Of a stretch of DNA of 64,000 bases, positions 34,781 through 44,381 are shown in pieces (position 1 is the first letter of the stretch; every line of letters begins with the position of its first letter). The position numbers and the translations under genes are program-made. The notes below the pieces were generated by a model. The model saw only the letters and a program-made list of their open reading frames with translations, was not told the origin of the DNA and did not search any database. The DNA is from Saprospiraceae bacterium (GTDB lineage: Bacteria; Bacteroidota; Bacteroidia; Chitinophagales; Saprospiraceae). Location: contig JALHQW010000006.1 in the NCBI GenBank assembly GCA_022841745.1, forward strand, positions 119,355 to 183,354. The letters are read 5' to 3'.

Positions 34781-37354
34781 GAACGGACAGCTCTTGCACT
34801 CGTCCACCTTCACGTTCGGGTTTTGTGCGGAGAGCAGTTGCCCTTTTTTGTCCACACAATCCGTGCAACCGACCACTTTGAACTCAGTGCGGCGGTTCAT
34901 CTGGTGCTCCCGCTCGGTACAGGGAACGTTGTTCACGCACTCGTTCACGCCAACCGTTTCACCATAGCCACGGGCCACGAGGCGGCTGCGGTTGATGCCC
35001 TTGTCGGACAACCAACGAACCACAGACTCGGCACGACGTTGGGAAAGGCGCTGGTTATAGTGACCCGAACCACGGGCATCCGTATGCGAACCGATTTCGA
35101 TGATGTATTGCGGATTCTCCACCATCAGCTTGTGCAGTTTATCGAGTTCAGGCATAGCGTCATCACGGATACTGGCTTGGTCGAAGTCGTAGTAGATGTG
35201 GAGGAGGTAAGTAAAGGCACCGTCCTCACCTGGATCAACTGGCCCTTTAATCCAGCCTTTGTCAGGACTCTTTTTTACGACCCCTTTTTCAAAGACAGAA
35301 CCATCGGGATATTTGCCTTGTGCTGGCAAACGAGTATCCTTATCTATATAGGTGTCCGTTACAGGGTCGTAAAAGGCGTATTCCGTGTCTTTGAAATTGC
35401 CAGGATAGGTAATGATTCCAGGTTTATCACCTCCTTGACCATCTGGGTTCTCAACTTCTTTCTTTTTCTTTTTATCAATAACCACCACAGGAGGCTCTGG
35501 CTTCTTGGTATTATCAGTCAAAGTATTATTATTCGTCGGCTGCAAGTAAAGGTTCTCCTTCAACACCTCCGAAGAATCTTTGCCCTTCGTGCAAACGTTC
35601 TCAGCGATACCAGCGAAGTAATTGTTCATGGTCGCCTTTATTTTATAGCAGCATTCCCTGTCCAATTTGAAGGCATAACGGCCATTCACGCTGGTCGTGA
35701 AAGGCTCAGCCAATGGCTGGCCGCAGTCGTTTTCAAGTGTAACAGTAGCACCTTCCATCGGCAATTGGGTGAAAGCATCGAACACCACGCCTTCCACTTC
35801 GAACATGGCCGAACGCTTCATCGGGATTTTAACCTGCAATTTGTCGGTCAGGGTCATATTCTTGGTGCTGGCCTCGGCCTCGCTGGGCAGGTAGCCCTCC
35901 ATACTGGCCGTTAGTTGGCAAGTCTCGTTCAGCTTCAGGTCAAACATGATTTTGCCTTCGGCAGTCGTGGTCATGGAGTCTTGTTTGCAAGCTACATAGA
36001 CAATAGCACCTTCGAGCGGGGCCTCTGTTTTTTCATCGAAAACAAGCACCTCCACGCTGAGGGCCGTCTTCTTGAAAGCATAAATATCGTCGTGGCCTAC
36101 GCCGCCTTCACGGTCAGAGGCAAGGAAGCCGCAAGTGCCTTCTTCGTTGAAAACGATGCTGAAATCATCGGCAACCGTGTTCATCGGGTAACCGAGGTTC
36201 TCCGGCATTGACCACACGTTGGTCTCTTTTGCAGTAGTGTAGTAGATGTCGAGGCCACCCAAGCCCACATGGCCATCGGAGGCAAAGTACAGCCTGCCAT
36301 CCGGTGAAACATAAGGGAAAATTTCATGGCCCTCGGTGTTCACATCCGGGCCAAGGTTCATCGGTGGGCCCCAACGGCCAGCGTCTTTTTCGGACAGGTA
36401 CAGGTCCATGCCACCAAAGCCGCCAGGCATATCAGAAGCGAAATAGAGTTTGTTGCCATCAGCAGAAATTGCAGGGTGCGCTACGGAATATTCATTGGAG
36501 TTGAAGGGCAGGCTCTGGAGTTCGCCCCATTTGCCTTCGCCCTCGCTGCGGGCATAGAAGATTTTTAAGCGCATGATGCCAGCGTCGTCTGCTTCTTTCT
36601 TGCCATCGAGGAAGTTGTTGCGGGTAAAGAAAATCTCCTCACCGTTTGGCGAGAAAGCCACCGAAGCATCGTGGTACTTGGTATTGATTTCATTGGAAAA
36701 CTTCTCCGGGCGGCCGAAAGTGTAGCTACCACAGCCTTCTTCCTTGCTATCTGATTGTTTTACGTCAATGTAATAAAGCTCAAGGAAAGGATTGCCAGTC
36801 CAGTTGTGCGTGCGGCGGATGATGGGGTTGGTGTCCCGTTCGGAGGAGAACACCATGCCGTCCTTGTAGAAAAACGGGCTGAAATCGTCGGAGGCGGAGT
36901 TGAAATCGCAGTTGGTGATTTCATAGCTCGACACGGCTTTGGTCATCAGTTCTTCCTCGTAGTTACAGGCATCGAGGAGGTGAGCGCCCCGCTGGTCGTC
37001 AGGCGTTAGGTCAACGAACTGCTGGAACCACTCCCTGGCCACGTCGCATTTGCCGTTGCGCTGGAGCATCATGCCGTAGTAGAGCTTGTGGATGGGTTCT
37101 GCCTGCGGCAAGCGCACCACTTGGCCGTACCAGAATTCGGCATTTGGCGTATCGTTTATCTTGCGGTAAGCCTCGGCAAGGTTGATTTTGGCCGTGGCAT
37201 CGTCGCTTTTTTCCAAAATTTGGTTGTACAGTTCAATGGCCCCGATATAGTCGAGATTGTCCATTTTCATTTGGGCAGCTTTTAGCTTGCCCGATTGGGC
37301 CATCGCCCCAACAGCGAAAAGGAGGCAGAAAACCGGGGTGAGGAAATTTCGCAT
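34778..37354 (-). CDS. PorE-like OmpA family protein (TPR, propeller, CRD, OmpA)
   Basis: 858 residues: signal peptide (LLFAVGAMAQ), TPR-like repeats (about 25-150), PD40 beta-propeller (about 160-420, for example NEYSVAHPAISADGNKLYFASD and EGHEIFPYVSPDGRLYFASDG), two carboxypeptidase-regulatory-like domains (about 430-610) and a C-terminal OmpA domain (about 715-830: YDFDQASIRDDAMPELDKL, IEIGSHTDARGSGHYNQRLSQRRAESV) that binds peptidoglycan. This domain order is that of PorE of the type IX secretion system and related SprF-partner proteins. Last gene of a three-gene operon with PorP/SprF and a gliding-type CTD protein. No lipobox Cys is obvious, unlike Porphyromonas PorE. Confidence 0.85.
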   Translation of the reverse strand: MRNFLTPVFCLLFAVGAMAQSGKLKAAQMKMDNLDYIGAIELYNQILEKSDDATAKINLAEAYRKINDTPNAEFWYGQVVRLPQAEPIHKLYYGMMLQRNGKCDVAREWFQQFVDLTPDDQRGAHLLDACNYEEELMTKAVSSYEITNCDFNSASDDFSPFFYKDGMVFSSERDTNPIIRRTHNWTGNPFLELYYIDVKQSDSKEEGCGSYTFGRPEKFSNEINTKYHDASVAFSPNGEEIFFTRNNFLDGKKEADDAGIMRLKIFYARSEGEGKWGELQSLPFNSNEYSVAHPAISADGNKLYFASDMPGGFGGMDLYLSEKDAGRWGPPMNLGPDVNTEGHEIFPYVSPDGRLYFASDGHVGLGGLDIYYTTAKETNVWSMPENLGYPMNTVADDFSIVFNEEGTCGFLASDREGGVGHDDIYAFKKTALSVEVLVFDEKTEAPLEGAIVYVACKQDSMTTTAEGKIMFDLKLNETCQLTASMEGYLPSEAEASTKNMTLTDKLQVKIPMKRSAMFEVEGVVFDAFTQLPMEGATVTLENDCGQPLAEPFTTSVNGRYAFKLDRECCYKIKATMNNYFAGIAENVCTKGKDSSEVLKENLYLQPTNNNTLTDNTKKPEPPVVVIDKKKKKEVENPDGQGGDKPGIITYPGNFKDTEYAFYDPVTDTYIDKDTRLPAQGKYPDGSVFEKGVVKKSPDKGWIKGPVDPGEDGAFTYLLHIYYDFDQASIRDDAMPELDKLHKLMVENPQYIIEIGSHTDARGSGHYNQRLSQRRAESVVRWLSDKGINRSRLVARGYGETVGVNECVNNVPCTEREHQMNRRTEFKVVGCTDCVDKKGQLLSAQNPNVKVDECKSCPF

Positions 37355-37367
37355 GGCTTCTATCTTT

Positions 37368-37479
37368 AAGAATTGGAGGATTGAAGGATTGAATTATGAA
37401 GGATTGAAGGATTGGAGGATTGAAGGATTGAAGGAATTGCTTGGCCAAAACCTTCAATCCTCCAATCCTCCAATCCTTA
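37368..37479. repeat. GGATTGAAGGATTGGA inverted repeat between operon genes
   Basis: Left part: many GGATTGAA / GGATTGGA units (37368-37437); right part: reverse-complement CCTTCAATCC-TCCAATCC units (37448-37479), abutting the TAA stop of the porP-like gene on the minus strand. It fills the junction and could form a long hairpin in the mRNA. Confidence 0.85.
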
Positions 37480-38487
37480 AAAATATCTTGGTGTTATTAC
37501 TTTGTTCTCCCTGAAGTCGAACTCGTAGCCGAGCATGAACTCCATGGAGCCGCTGGTAACCCGGTTTAGCTTGGTTAAATTATAGCTGTAGGCTGCACCT
37601 ATGCGGAGGCCATTTTTCAGCACATAAGAAACCCAAAAATCGCTGGTGCCTATGCTGGAGCGTGGAGGATCCTCAAGCCCTTTAATTGAGAAGGCTGAGT
37701 TGATGGATGTCCCAACCCATAATGATTGATGGAAAAGCAGCGATAAGTCCAATTGGAACTCGTTTGGGGCACCAATATCCCTGAACGGCGTCAGCTTGGA
37801 TAGGCGCTTGTCCGCACCTACGTTACGCCAGATGAATGATGGCTTAAAAATCACGGCATCGCCTTTTACGGGGATAGCAGCACCTGTCATAAAATAAAAA
37901 TGGCGAACTGCACGGGCATAGACCTCAGGGCCACCTGGGTTTTCCTCTCCCAGCGCATACTCTACCAATTTAGGACTGGATACACCGGCATAGAAGGACT
38001 TGCCATAGAAGAAAAGGCCCATCCCAAAATTGGGCAGCACGAAATTCACATTGTTCTGAAACACTTCGTCATTTGGGTCGTCAATCACGATATCCTGATA
38101 GTTGGCGTTGTAATTGTCCACCCCACCCTGCAAGCCTACACAGAACTTGTACTTGCCCATCGGGATGCGGTAGGAGTAGGAAAGGTTGGCGCCTGTGGTA
38201 CGGCTCGGCCCTATGATGTCATTCACAACGCTGATGCCCACCCCTACCCTTTGGTTGCGCAGCGGCGTGTGTGCCGTCAGGCTCTGGGTAATCGGTGCGC
38301 CATCAATTTCGCCCAGCCATTGGGAGCGATGGAGCAGCCCAACGGATAGATAGTCCTTGCTGCCCGCATAGGCTGGGTTGTAAACCAAGCTGTTGAACAT
38401 GTACTTGGTAAACATCGGCTCTTGCTGCGCAAAGGCCATTTTGCCCAAGATCAACATGCAGGTGAATAAGGTCAAAGTTTTTTTCAT
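37477..38487 (-). CDS. PorP/SprF family type IX secretion membrane protein
   Basis: About 336 residues from ATG 38487 (signal peptide MKKTLTLFTCMLILGKMAFAQ). QEPMFTKYMFNSLVYNPAYAGSKDYLSVGLLHRSQWLG is the hallmark PorP/SprF start, followed by a barrel ending FDFRENKVITPRYF. Such outer-membrane barrels accompany T9SS-secreted type B CTD proteins and help attach them to the surface. Second gene of the operon, right after the CTD protein. Confidence 0.93.
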   Translation of the reverse strand: MKKTLTLFTCMLILGKMAFAQQEPMFTKYMFNSLVYNPAYAGSKDYLSVGLLHRSQWLGEIDGAPITQSLTAHTPLRNQRVGVGISVVNDIIGPSRTTGANLSYSYRIPMGKYKFCVGLQGGVDNYNANYQDIVIDDPNDEVFQNNVNFVLPNFGMGLFFYGKSFYAGVSSPKLVEYALGEENPGGPEVYARAVRHFYFMTGAAIPVKGDAVIFKPSFIWRNVGADKRLSKLTPFRDIGAPNEFQLDLSLLFHQSLWVGTSINSAFSIKGLEDPPRSSIGTSDFWVSYVLKNGLRIGAAYSYNLTKLNRVTSGSMEFMLGYEFDFRENKVITPRYF

Positions 38488-38538
38488 CGCTAAGGAATTT
38501 TGCAAAACAATGCTTTGAATGGTTATGCTGGAACAGAT

Positions 38539-38610
38539 TGCTTCATGGTTTCATTGCTTCATGGTTTCATTGTCAATGGAACAGTGAAACCATGAGACTG
38601 TGAAGCCATG
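38539..38610. repeat. CTTCATGGTTTCATTG inverted repeat
   Basis: Two tandem copies of CTTCATGGTTTCATTG (38539-38572) face reverse-complement units (AGTGAAACCATGAGACTGTG, 38582-38610), next to the stop of the CTD-protein gene. Same design as the other repeats but another sequence family. Confidence 0.8.
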
Positions 38611-38613
38611 CTC

Positions 38614-40632
38614 TTATCTCATCAACTGCAAGAAGCCACTGAACTTCCTGCCATCTTTCAAGAGGTCAAGGCGGTAGAAGTAGGTTCCGTCAGGCAAATC
38701 GGCGCTTTTGTACGTGCCTTGCCAGGTATTCTTGTAGTCCGTTTCCTTGAAGACCAACAGTCCCCATCGGTTATAGACCTCTACCGTGTTCGAGAACTTT
38801 TCGATGTTTTTAATTTTGAACACCTCGTTGGTCCCATCGCCGTTGGGCGAGAAGCCATTGTAAATGATGATGTCAAAATTATTACCGCAAACATCAATGA
38901 CCACCGTAGCCGTATCACAGCCCACCGGGCTGCAAAGCACGTACTGAAAACTGTCCATTCCGCAGAAATCCTGGTTAGGGATATAGTCAACGGTCTGGTT
39001 CGGGTTCAGCACGGTTAGGCCGTGGTTGGGGCCAATGCCGCCTGTGCTTGGGTTGAGTATGGTCAACTCCACCGGCAGGCAATCGCCCAGTGTGTCATTC
39101 GCCAGAATGTCAATATTAACGGGGGTATTCTCTTGTGCGGTCGCTGCGTCGTCCACAGCGTCAGGGGGAAGGGAATTTGCACAAGGGCCATCAGTCGCAA
39201 CTACCGTGATGTAAGCATAAGTGGTGTCACAAACGCCGTAATCATCGCAGATGACGATACAAGCTGTATCGGTTCCGAGGCCAATGCCTTCTGCAAACAG
39301 GCATAAAGATACGTTGTTCGGCAGAAACACAACCTCATTACCGGATAAATTAGGGCAAAAATTTGTAATACTTACAATATTGCCAGCCAATTCAGTAGTG
39401 TCAAGACAATAGGTTTCGTTTGTGTTAAGCCCAATCGTGTCAATAATTGTACCAGTCTCCGGCAGACCGACATAGACACAGAGCGTGGTAGTGTCCGTAT
39501 TGCCATAATCATCTGTGATTAGGAAGCAAGCTTGATCGAGTCCTGGTGCAAAACCAGTGTAGATGATGCAGTTTGTCGCCGGGTCAAAATCAAAGTCAAC
39601 GCTCTCGCCGCTTTCGTCGGGGCAGATGTTTTCGACGGTGACGACGTTGCCAGGCACATTGCCCAAATCAAGGCAAAAAGTATCTGAAAAATTGATGAGG
39701 AGCGAGTCCACTACTTTGCGGCCAGCCGCTTGGCAAAGCGAGCCATCCACTGTAATGACAACATAAGTCGTATCGCACATGCCCAAATTATCACAGATGA
39801 CGATGCAGGCCTGCTCTGTGCCATTGCAGCGCAGCCCAGCGTATTTCAAGCAATAATTGGCTTCGTCTAAATAAAAATCCACGAATTCGCCGCTATCGCC
39901 AGGGCAAACATTTTGGATGGAAACGGGAACACCCAACAGGTTGAAGTCGTTGAAACAAACCGAGTAGGGCAGGCTGTCTGCTGGAATGGTATCGTAAAAA
40001 TAGGAGGGCGGCGGCATGACAACGCATTGAACCATCACCATGACGGTATCCCGAACATTGGACGTAAAATCAATGGCAATCATGGTATTCAGCCCGATAG
40101 GCAACTGTAATTCGGAGCCTTGGGGCAGCAGCCCAAAATTCAGCCCAATAATGGACTGGGTAGAATTGGCCATCACCTCCACTTGCATATCGGAATAGTC
40201 GGCGCCGGGAGCGCCCCCTTTGATGCTAAGGGTGTTCGGATCTTGCGTCCAAAAGCCAAAGGGATCCCAGATGTTCATCAAGCCAACCAGTTCGACGACG
40301 TCCGTGAACATGCCCTCGTAAGTTTGGCCGTTCACCGACCAGCCTTCGAGGTAGTAGGGGCCCATCTCGCCCAAACCGAAAAGCGTGTTATAGCTATAAG
40401 TAATGGTCGTATCGAAATTGCAACCCGAGATGCCCGATGCGAAGGGGCTTCCGTTTTGCAATACGATATAATGGGAAAAATCCGCCGCCGGAATGGGCAG
40501 GCAGACTTTGGCCATTTGGCAGTCGGGTGAGTAGGCGTAGAGGGTGTCCATCGGGAAAATGCCATCGGCCTTGGCCTTGAACATCGCCAAAATGGCCACC
40601 AACGCTACCAGAAGATGCTTCATTTTATTCAT
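38614..40632 (-). CDS. Secreted multi-domain protein with gliding-type (type B) CTD
   Basis: About 672 residues from ATG 40632, which opens a signal peptide (MKHLLVALVAILAMFKAKA). The middle holds four or five related Ig-like repeats of about 85 residues, each with VENICPDESGE-like, TNCIIYTGFAPGLDQACFLITDDYG and TTYVVITV-like motifs, then a cadherin-like domain (DAVDDAATAQENTPVNIDILAND). The C-terminus (about 590-672: IIYNGFSPNGDGTNEVFKIKNIEKF, VEVYNRWGLLVFK, GTYFYRLDL) is the gliding-motility-associated type B sorting domain. Likely a T9SS cargo displayed through the PorP/SprF protein encoded next. SprB-like in type but much shorter. Confidence 0.9.
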   Translation of the reverse strand: MNKMKHLLVALVAILAMFKAKADGIFPMDTLYAYSPDCQMAKVCLPIPAADFSHYIVLQNGSPFASGISGCNFDTTITYSYNTLFGLGEMGPYYLEGWSVNGQTYEGMFTDVVELVGLMNIWDPFGFWTQDPNTLSIKGGAPGADYSDMQVEVMANSTQSIIGLNFGLLPQGSELQLPIGLNTMIAIDFTSNVRDTVMVMVQCVVMPPPSYFYDTIPADSLPYSVCFNDFNLLGVPVSIQNVCPGDSGEFVDFYLDEANYCLKYAGLRCNGTEQACIVICDNLGMCDTTYVVITVDGSLCQAAGRKVVDSLLINFSDTFCLDLGNVPGNVVTVENICPDESGESVDFDFDPATNCIIYTGFAPGLDQACFLITDDYGNTDTTTLCVYVGLPETGTIIDTIGLNTNETYCLDTTELAGNIVSITNFCPNLSGNEVVFLPNNVSLCLFAEGIGLGTDTACIVICDDYGVCDTTYAYITVVATDGPCANSLPPDAVDDAATAQENTPVNIDILANDTLGDCLPVELTILNPSTGGIGPNHGLTVLNPNQTVDYIPNQDFCGMDSFQYVLCSPVGCDTATVVIDVCGNNFDIIIYNGFSPNGDGTNEVFKIKNIEKFSNTVEVYNRWGLLVFKETDYKNTWQGTYKSADLPDGTYFYRLDLLKDGRKFSGFLQLMR

Positions 40633-41007
40633 GGAACTACGGTTTTTGTTTCCGAATATTATCATGCTGTTTCAAAAAAAAGGCAAGGCACAGCCTGTAC
40701 TGCTGATGCGAAAGTTTGGTCGGTCAAGAACCAGAACAGGAATAGTGGTTTGCCGTAAAATACCTAAGTGTTCGTCGGAAATGCTGTTTTCGGTAAGGTC
40801 TATTTTGTTGATTCGATTGGCGTCGGAACGCTCGCCATTGCTCTTAAATTAGATTTTATTGCAATACACGAAAATTGTGCCAGAATTATGAAAAAAAATA
40901 ATGTGTTTAGATTTACGGTAGCCAAAAATCATTGGAGCTGATTACGAAAATCATTCGACCGGTTGAAAAAAGCCCGCAAGTTTGAGACAACAGTACAATT
41001 CCAATAC
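40633..41007. other. Divergent intergenic region, no gene seen
   Basis: About 375 bp, AT-rich toward the right, between the minus-strand CTD-protein gene and the plus-strand sensor kinase. It should hold both promoters, but no clean TTTG / TAnnTTTG pair was found (GTGTTTAGATTTACGG near 40900 is a weak candidate). No repeat element here. Confidence 0.5.
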
Positions 41008-43170
41008 ATGCAAACTCCCCCAATACAGCAATTCGATGCTTTGATGAGCCGTATGGTCGCCCGTCCCAATGATACCGAGGAGTCGTCGTTTGCCCAAAAA
41101 AAATCCTATCTGCTCGGCATCTTCGCTTTGTTTGGCATAGTGTCATTCATGACCTTCCTGACTTGGCAATTGGAACTGACCATCCTGACCAACTACGGGT
41201 TGGCGTTGTTGGCTTTTTTTGGGCTTCAATTTGTTCTATTTATCACACTTCGTCGGGGCTTGAAATGGTTCGTGGTGGTGAGCAATACCTATAATATCCT
41301 GCTCACTTTTTGGGCTATCTTGAAATTAGGCGGCATCACCCACTCTGGCGGGCTGATTTTTGTGGGGCTTACCTGCGTGGTTTATTCGATGATTTACCCC
41401 AGCACAAGGATGCTTTGGTGGACTTTCCTATTATACGTTGGCACACTGGTCATTGCTGGTTTTTTGCACGCAAAGCTGGTACCTGCTGCCGAAATGGTGC
41501 CTTGGAAAAACCAGCTACTCTTTGTCTTGAATTCGTTTTGGCTGTCCGCCAATATCTTGATACTGGTATTCTTCGTCTATCGGAACCAGGCAGAAATTGC
41601 GAAACTGAAAGCCCAGCGCCTTCAAGAGGCCGATGAAATGAAAACCCGAATGTTCGCCAACATCGCCCATGAGTTTCGAACCCCGCTCACCATTATCGGC
41701 GGCATGGCCGAACTGATGCAGGAAGACCCCGTACACCAGCACCGAGAGCGCACGGAAGCCATCCAGCGCAACGCCAACAAGTTGCTCCGCTTGGTGAACC
41801 AAATGCTGAACCTGGCCCGCTTGGAAGCTGGGTCCTTACCTTTGAATTTGGTGCAATCAGATGTGGCAACGTTCATCAAATACGTGTTCAATTCCTTCAA
41901 AGGCTTGTCAGAGCACCGCAAGGTACGGCTGCATTATTTACCAGAAAACCAAAGCCTTATGATGGATTTTGACCCAGAGAAAATGGAGGAAATGCTGGGC
42001 AATCTGCTCTCCAACGCCCTCAAATACACGCCAGCTGGGGGCGATGTTTACCTGAATTTCCATGCCTCGCCCGACTTGTTCACCCTCCATGTTAAGGACA
42101 CGGGCGTCGGCATCCCTGCCGATAAATTGGGCTATATATTTGACCGTTTCTACCGGGTGGAAGGTGAACAACAACGTTATGAGGAAGGCAGCGGCATCGG
42201 CCTGACGCTCGTGCGTGAGTACGTGCAGCTCATGGGTGGGCAGATTTCGGTGCAGAGCAAATCGGGCGAAGGCTCGGAGTTTACCATCAGCCTGCCAGTG
42301 ACCAACCGGGTTGCCGTGCAGAAGGTGCAAACAACCATTGTGCCAGCACCAAAGCCTGAAACCGTGGACTTAACACCATTTTTCGATGAAAAAGAAAAGG
42401 AGACCATGCCCCAGTTGCTGGTCATTGAAGATAACCCAGAACTCAGCCAATACCTTCAAGTCGTGCTGGGGCCGAAATTCCGCCTGCTTATCTCCAACGA
42501 TGGGGAAGAGGGTATCCAGAAAGCTATCGAACTGTTGCCCGACCTCATCCTCAGCGACGTGATGATGCCCAAAAAAGACGGTTACGAAGTTTGCCGAACA
42601 CTTAAAAAGGACTTCCGAACCAGCCATATTCCCATCGTACTGCTCACTGCCCGAGCCGACGCTGCAAGTCGCATCATTGGCATGGAGCAAGGTGCTGATG
42701 CCTACCTCACCAAGCCGTTCAACAAGCGGGAACTGTTGGTTTGCTTGCGCAATCTTTTTGTTTTAAGGGAGAAACTACGCATCAAATACTCGGCTCATTC
42801 CGATGCGAAAGACAATTCCCATACGCTGGGTATGGACGAGGTGTTCAAGCAAAAAGCCAACTCCATCCTTGAGGACAACTATACCAATGAGGCATTTGGC
42901 ATTGAGGAACTTTACCATGCTCTCGGCGTCAGTCGGGTGCAGTTGCACCGCAAGTTGATGGCACTCACGGGGCAGTCTGCCTCCCATTTCATACGTAGCT
43001 TCAGGTTGGAAAAATCAACGCAAATGCTGCTCACCACCACCAAATCCGTTTCGGAAATAGCCTACGAGACGGGCTTCTCAGATGCCAATTATTTCAGCCG
43101 GGTATTCGCCCAAGCGTACGGGGTGCCGCCGAGCGACGTGCGAAAGGGTACAACAAGAACAGCCGCATAA
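41008..43170 (+). CDS. Hybrid histidine kinase with receiver and AraC-type output
   Basis: About 720 residues from ATG 41008 (an upstream TTG at 40963 is possible). Six membrane segments (about 35-200) replace a periplasmic sensor. Then a HisKA domain with the phospho-acceptor His (FANIAHEFRTPLT), an HATPase domain (LGNLLSNALKYTP; DTGVGIPADKLGYIFDRF; GSGIGLTLVREYVQLMGG), a receiver domain (LLVIEDNPE, acceptor Asp in LILSDVMMPKKDGYEV, Lys in AYLTKPFN) and a C-terminal AraC helix-turn-helix (VSEIAYETGFSDANYFSRVFAQAYGV). All catalytic motifs are present. This one-protein two-component system would read a membrane-linked signal; its targets are not evident. Confidence 0.93.
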   Translation: MQTPPIQQFDALMSRMVARPNDTEESSFAQKKSYLLGIFALFGIVSFMTFLTWQLELTILTNYGLALLAFFGLQFVLFITLRRGLKWFVVVSNTYNILLTFWAILKLGGITHSGGLIFVGLTCVVYSMIYPSTRMLWWTFLLYVGTLVIAGFLHAKLVPAAEMVPWKNQLLFVLNSFWLSANILILVFFVYRNQAEIAKLKAQRLQEADEMKTRMFANIAHEFRTPLTIIGGMAELMQEDPVHQHRERTEAIQRNANKLLRLVNQMLNLARLEAGSLPLNLVQSDVATFIKYVFNSFKGLSEHRKVRLHYLPENQSLMMDFDPEKMEEMLGNLLSNALKYTPAGGDVYLNFHASPDLFTLHVKDTGVGIPADKLGYIFDRFYRVEGEQQRYEEGSGIGLTLVREYVQLMGGQISVQSKSGEGSEFTISLPVTNRVAVQKVQTTIVPAPKPETVDLTPFFDEKEKETMPQLLVIEDNPELSQYLQVVLGPKFRLLISNDGEEGIQKAIELLPDLILSDVMMPKKDGYEVCRTLKKDFRTSHIPIVLLTARADAASRIIGMEQGADAYLTKPFNKRELLVCLRNLFVLREKLRIKYSAHSDAKDNSHTLGMDEVFKQKANSILEDNYTNEAFGIEELYHALGVSRVQLHRKLMALTGQSASHFIRSFRLEKSTQMLLTTTKSVSEIAYETGFSDANYFSRVFAQAYGVPPSDVRKGTTRTAA

Positions 43171-43194
43171 TGTCCATTTAGGAGCTGTAACAGT

Positions 43195-43515
43195 TTAATC
43201 TTTCATGTAGATTTTCTCCACCTTAATGAGGCCCTCTACATCGCCCCACCAATTGTCGTATTCCGTCCATTCCACCTCCACGGGGATTGGGAACTCCAGT
43301 TCGGAATTGAAATCAATATTTGTATCTGTGGGTGCTTCCAAAAACCTTAAGGTCTCCCCATCCATTTCCAGGAACCAGCCGCCGCAGTAAGGGCTGGCAC
43401 ATTTGCGCTCATCAATGCCCGTCAGCATGGCATTGCTGGTAGAGAGGTCGTCGGATTTGTTGCAACAGGGGAAGCAAAGTGTGGAGAGCAACAACAGCAA
43501 AAGGAAATTTTTCAT
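43195..43515 (-). CDS. Small putative lipoprotein
   Basis: 106 residues from ATG 43515: signal MKNFLLLLLLSTLCFPCC, then ERKCASPYCGGWFLEMDGETLRFLEAP and a hydrophilic remainder. The paired CASPYCGGW motif suggests a disulfide or metal site. I do not recognise the family. Monocistronic, convergent with the sensor kinase. Confidence 0.65.
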   Translation of the reverse strand: MKNFLLLLLLSTLCFPCCNKSDDLSTSNAMLTGIDERKCASPYCGGWFLEMDGETLRFLEAPTDTNIDFNSELEFPIPVEVEWTEYDNWWGDVEGLIKVEKIYMKD

Positions 43516-43763
43516 GGCTTTAGATTTTACCTGATAGACAGTTATTTGGGACAAATGGTTGGGGGAAATGTCCATGAAACAAAAATGCAGCTTTTGGAAC
43601 AAAAATCCAGCAATTACGGGCAGTTTGTCCAGCTATTGGAACAACCAGATAGAAGTTTTGAGCGTGAAGCAGGCCATTTTTGAGATGTTCAGAAGAAGAA
43701 AAAGATTGGGGTTCTTGCTTTGAGCTTTTCCTTCTTGATTTCTTCAATATAAATACCTGCGTC

Positions 43764-44273
43764 ATGAAAAAGATGATTTTTCTTTCCATCATGCTGATGG
43801 CATTTTTCTTCACTGCTTGTGAAAAAGAAGTCATCACTCCTTATGTCGCCCTCACTGGCAACTTCACAAACACCCCCGATCCGAGTGCAGGTTTTTGGGA
43901 AGTGCTGATACCGGATGGTTCCATCTTTATGTCCCCTAAAAAATACGTGGTGGAAGGCACTTCCGCCCTTTTTGGGAAGGTAGATGAAACCAAGAGCTTC
44001 ATGGAACTGCCAAGCCCAGTATTTGAGCCAAAAATTGGCGGATTCACGGGCGAGTGTACGATTACCACGGTGGACAAGGACGGCGACGAACTGATTTATG
44101 TGGGTGAGTATTATATGTTCGCCGATTTTTCCAACAAAACCTACCTGCGGATTGACGGAGGCACGGGTAAATGGGAAGATGCACAAGGATGGTTCAACAC
44201 GACTGGACAAGTTGACCCTATCACTGGCGTGAACACACTGAGTGGGACGGGTGAAGTCACTGAACCCAAATAG
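43764..44273 (+). CDS. Small putative lipoprotein
   Basis: 169 residues from ATG 43764: lipoprotein signal (LMAFFFTACEKEV), then a beta-rich domain (VALTGNFTNTPDPS, FTGECTITTVDKDGDELIYVGEYY, YLRIDGGTGKWEDAQGWFNTTGQVDP). The last part is like the ALLENE-oxide-cyclase-like or dirigent-like beta-barrel motif of small secreted proteins, but I do not assign a family. Followed by a clear terminator, so probably monocistronic. Confidence 0.7.
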   Translation: MKKMIFLSIMLMAFFFTACEKEVITPYVALTGNFTNTPDPSAGFWEVLIPDGSIFMSPKKYVVEGTSALFGKVDETKSFMELPSPVFEPKIGGFTGECTITTVDKDGDELIYVGEYYMFADFSNKTYLRIDGGTGKWEDAQGWFNTTGQVDPITGVNTLSGTGEVTEPK

Positions 44274-44299
44274 CTTAGTGAGACAACCAATGAACCAGA

Positions 44300-44330
44300 C
44301 TGCCCCGCATCCCAGCGGGGCAGTTCTTCT
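44300..44330 (+). terminator. Rho-independent terminator
   Basis: Perfect 9-bp GC-rich stem (CTGCCCCGC / GCGGGGCAG), 6-nt loop, then TTCTTCT. Downstream of the small lipoprotein gene. The stem sequence resembles the hairpin in the 182-bp repeat at the right end of the window. Confidence 0.88.
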
Positions 44331-44381
44331 AATCTAATTGATTGAAAACCAATTCATTACCCATCAAACAGTAAATTCGCC

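Noticed and set aside
34823..35914. 363-codon plus-strand frame
   Set aside because: Antisense shadow of the PorE-like gene; codon pattern follows the real gene on the other strand.
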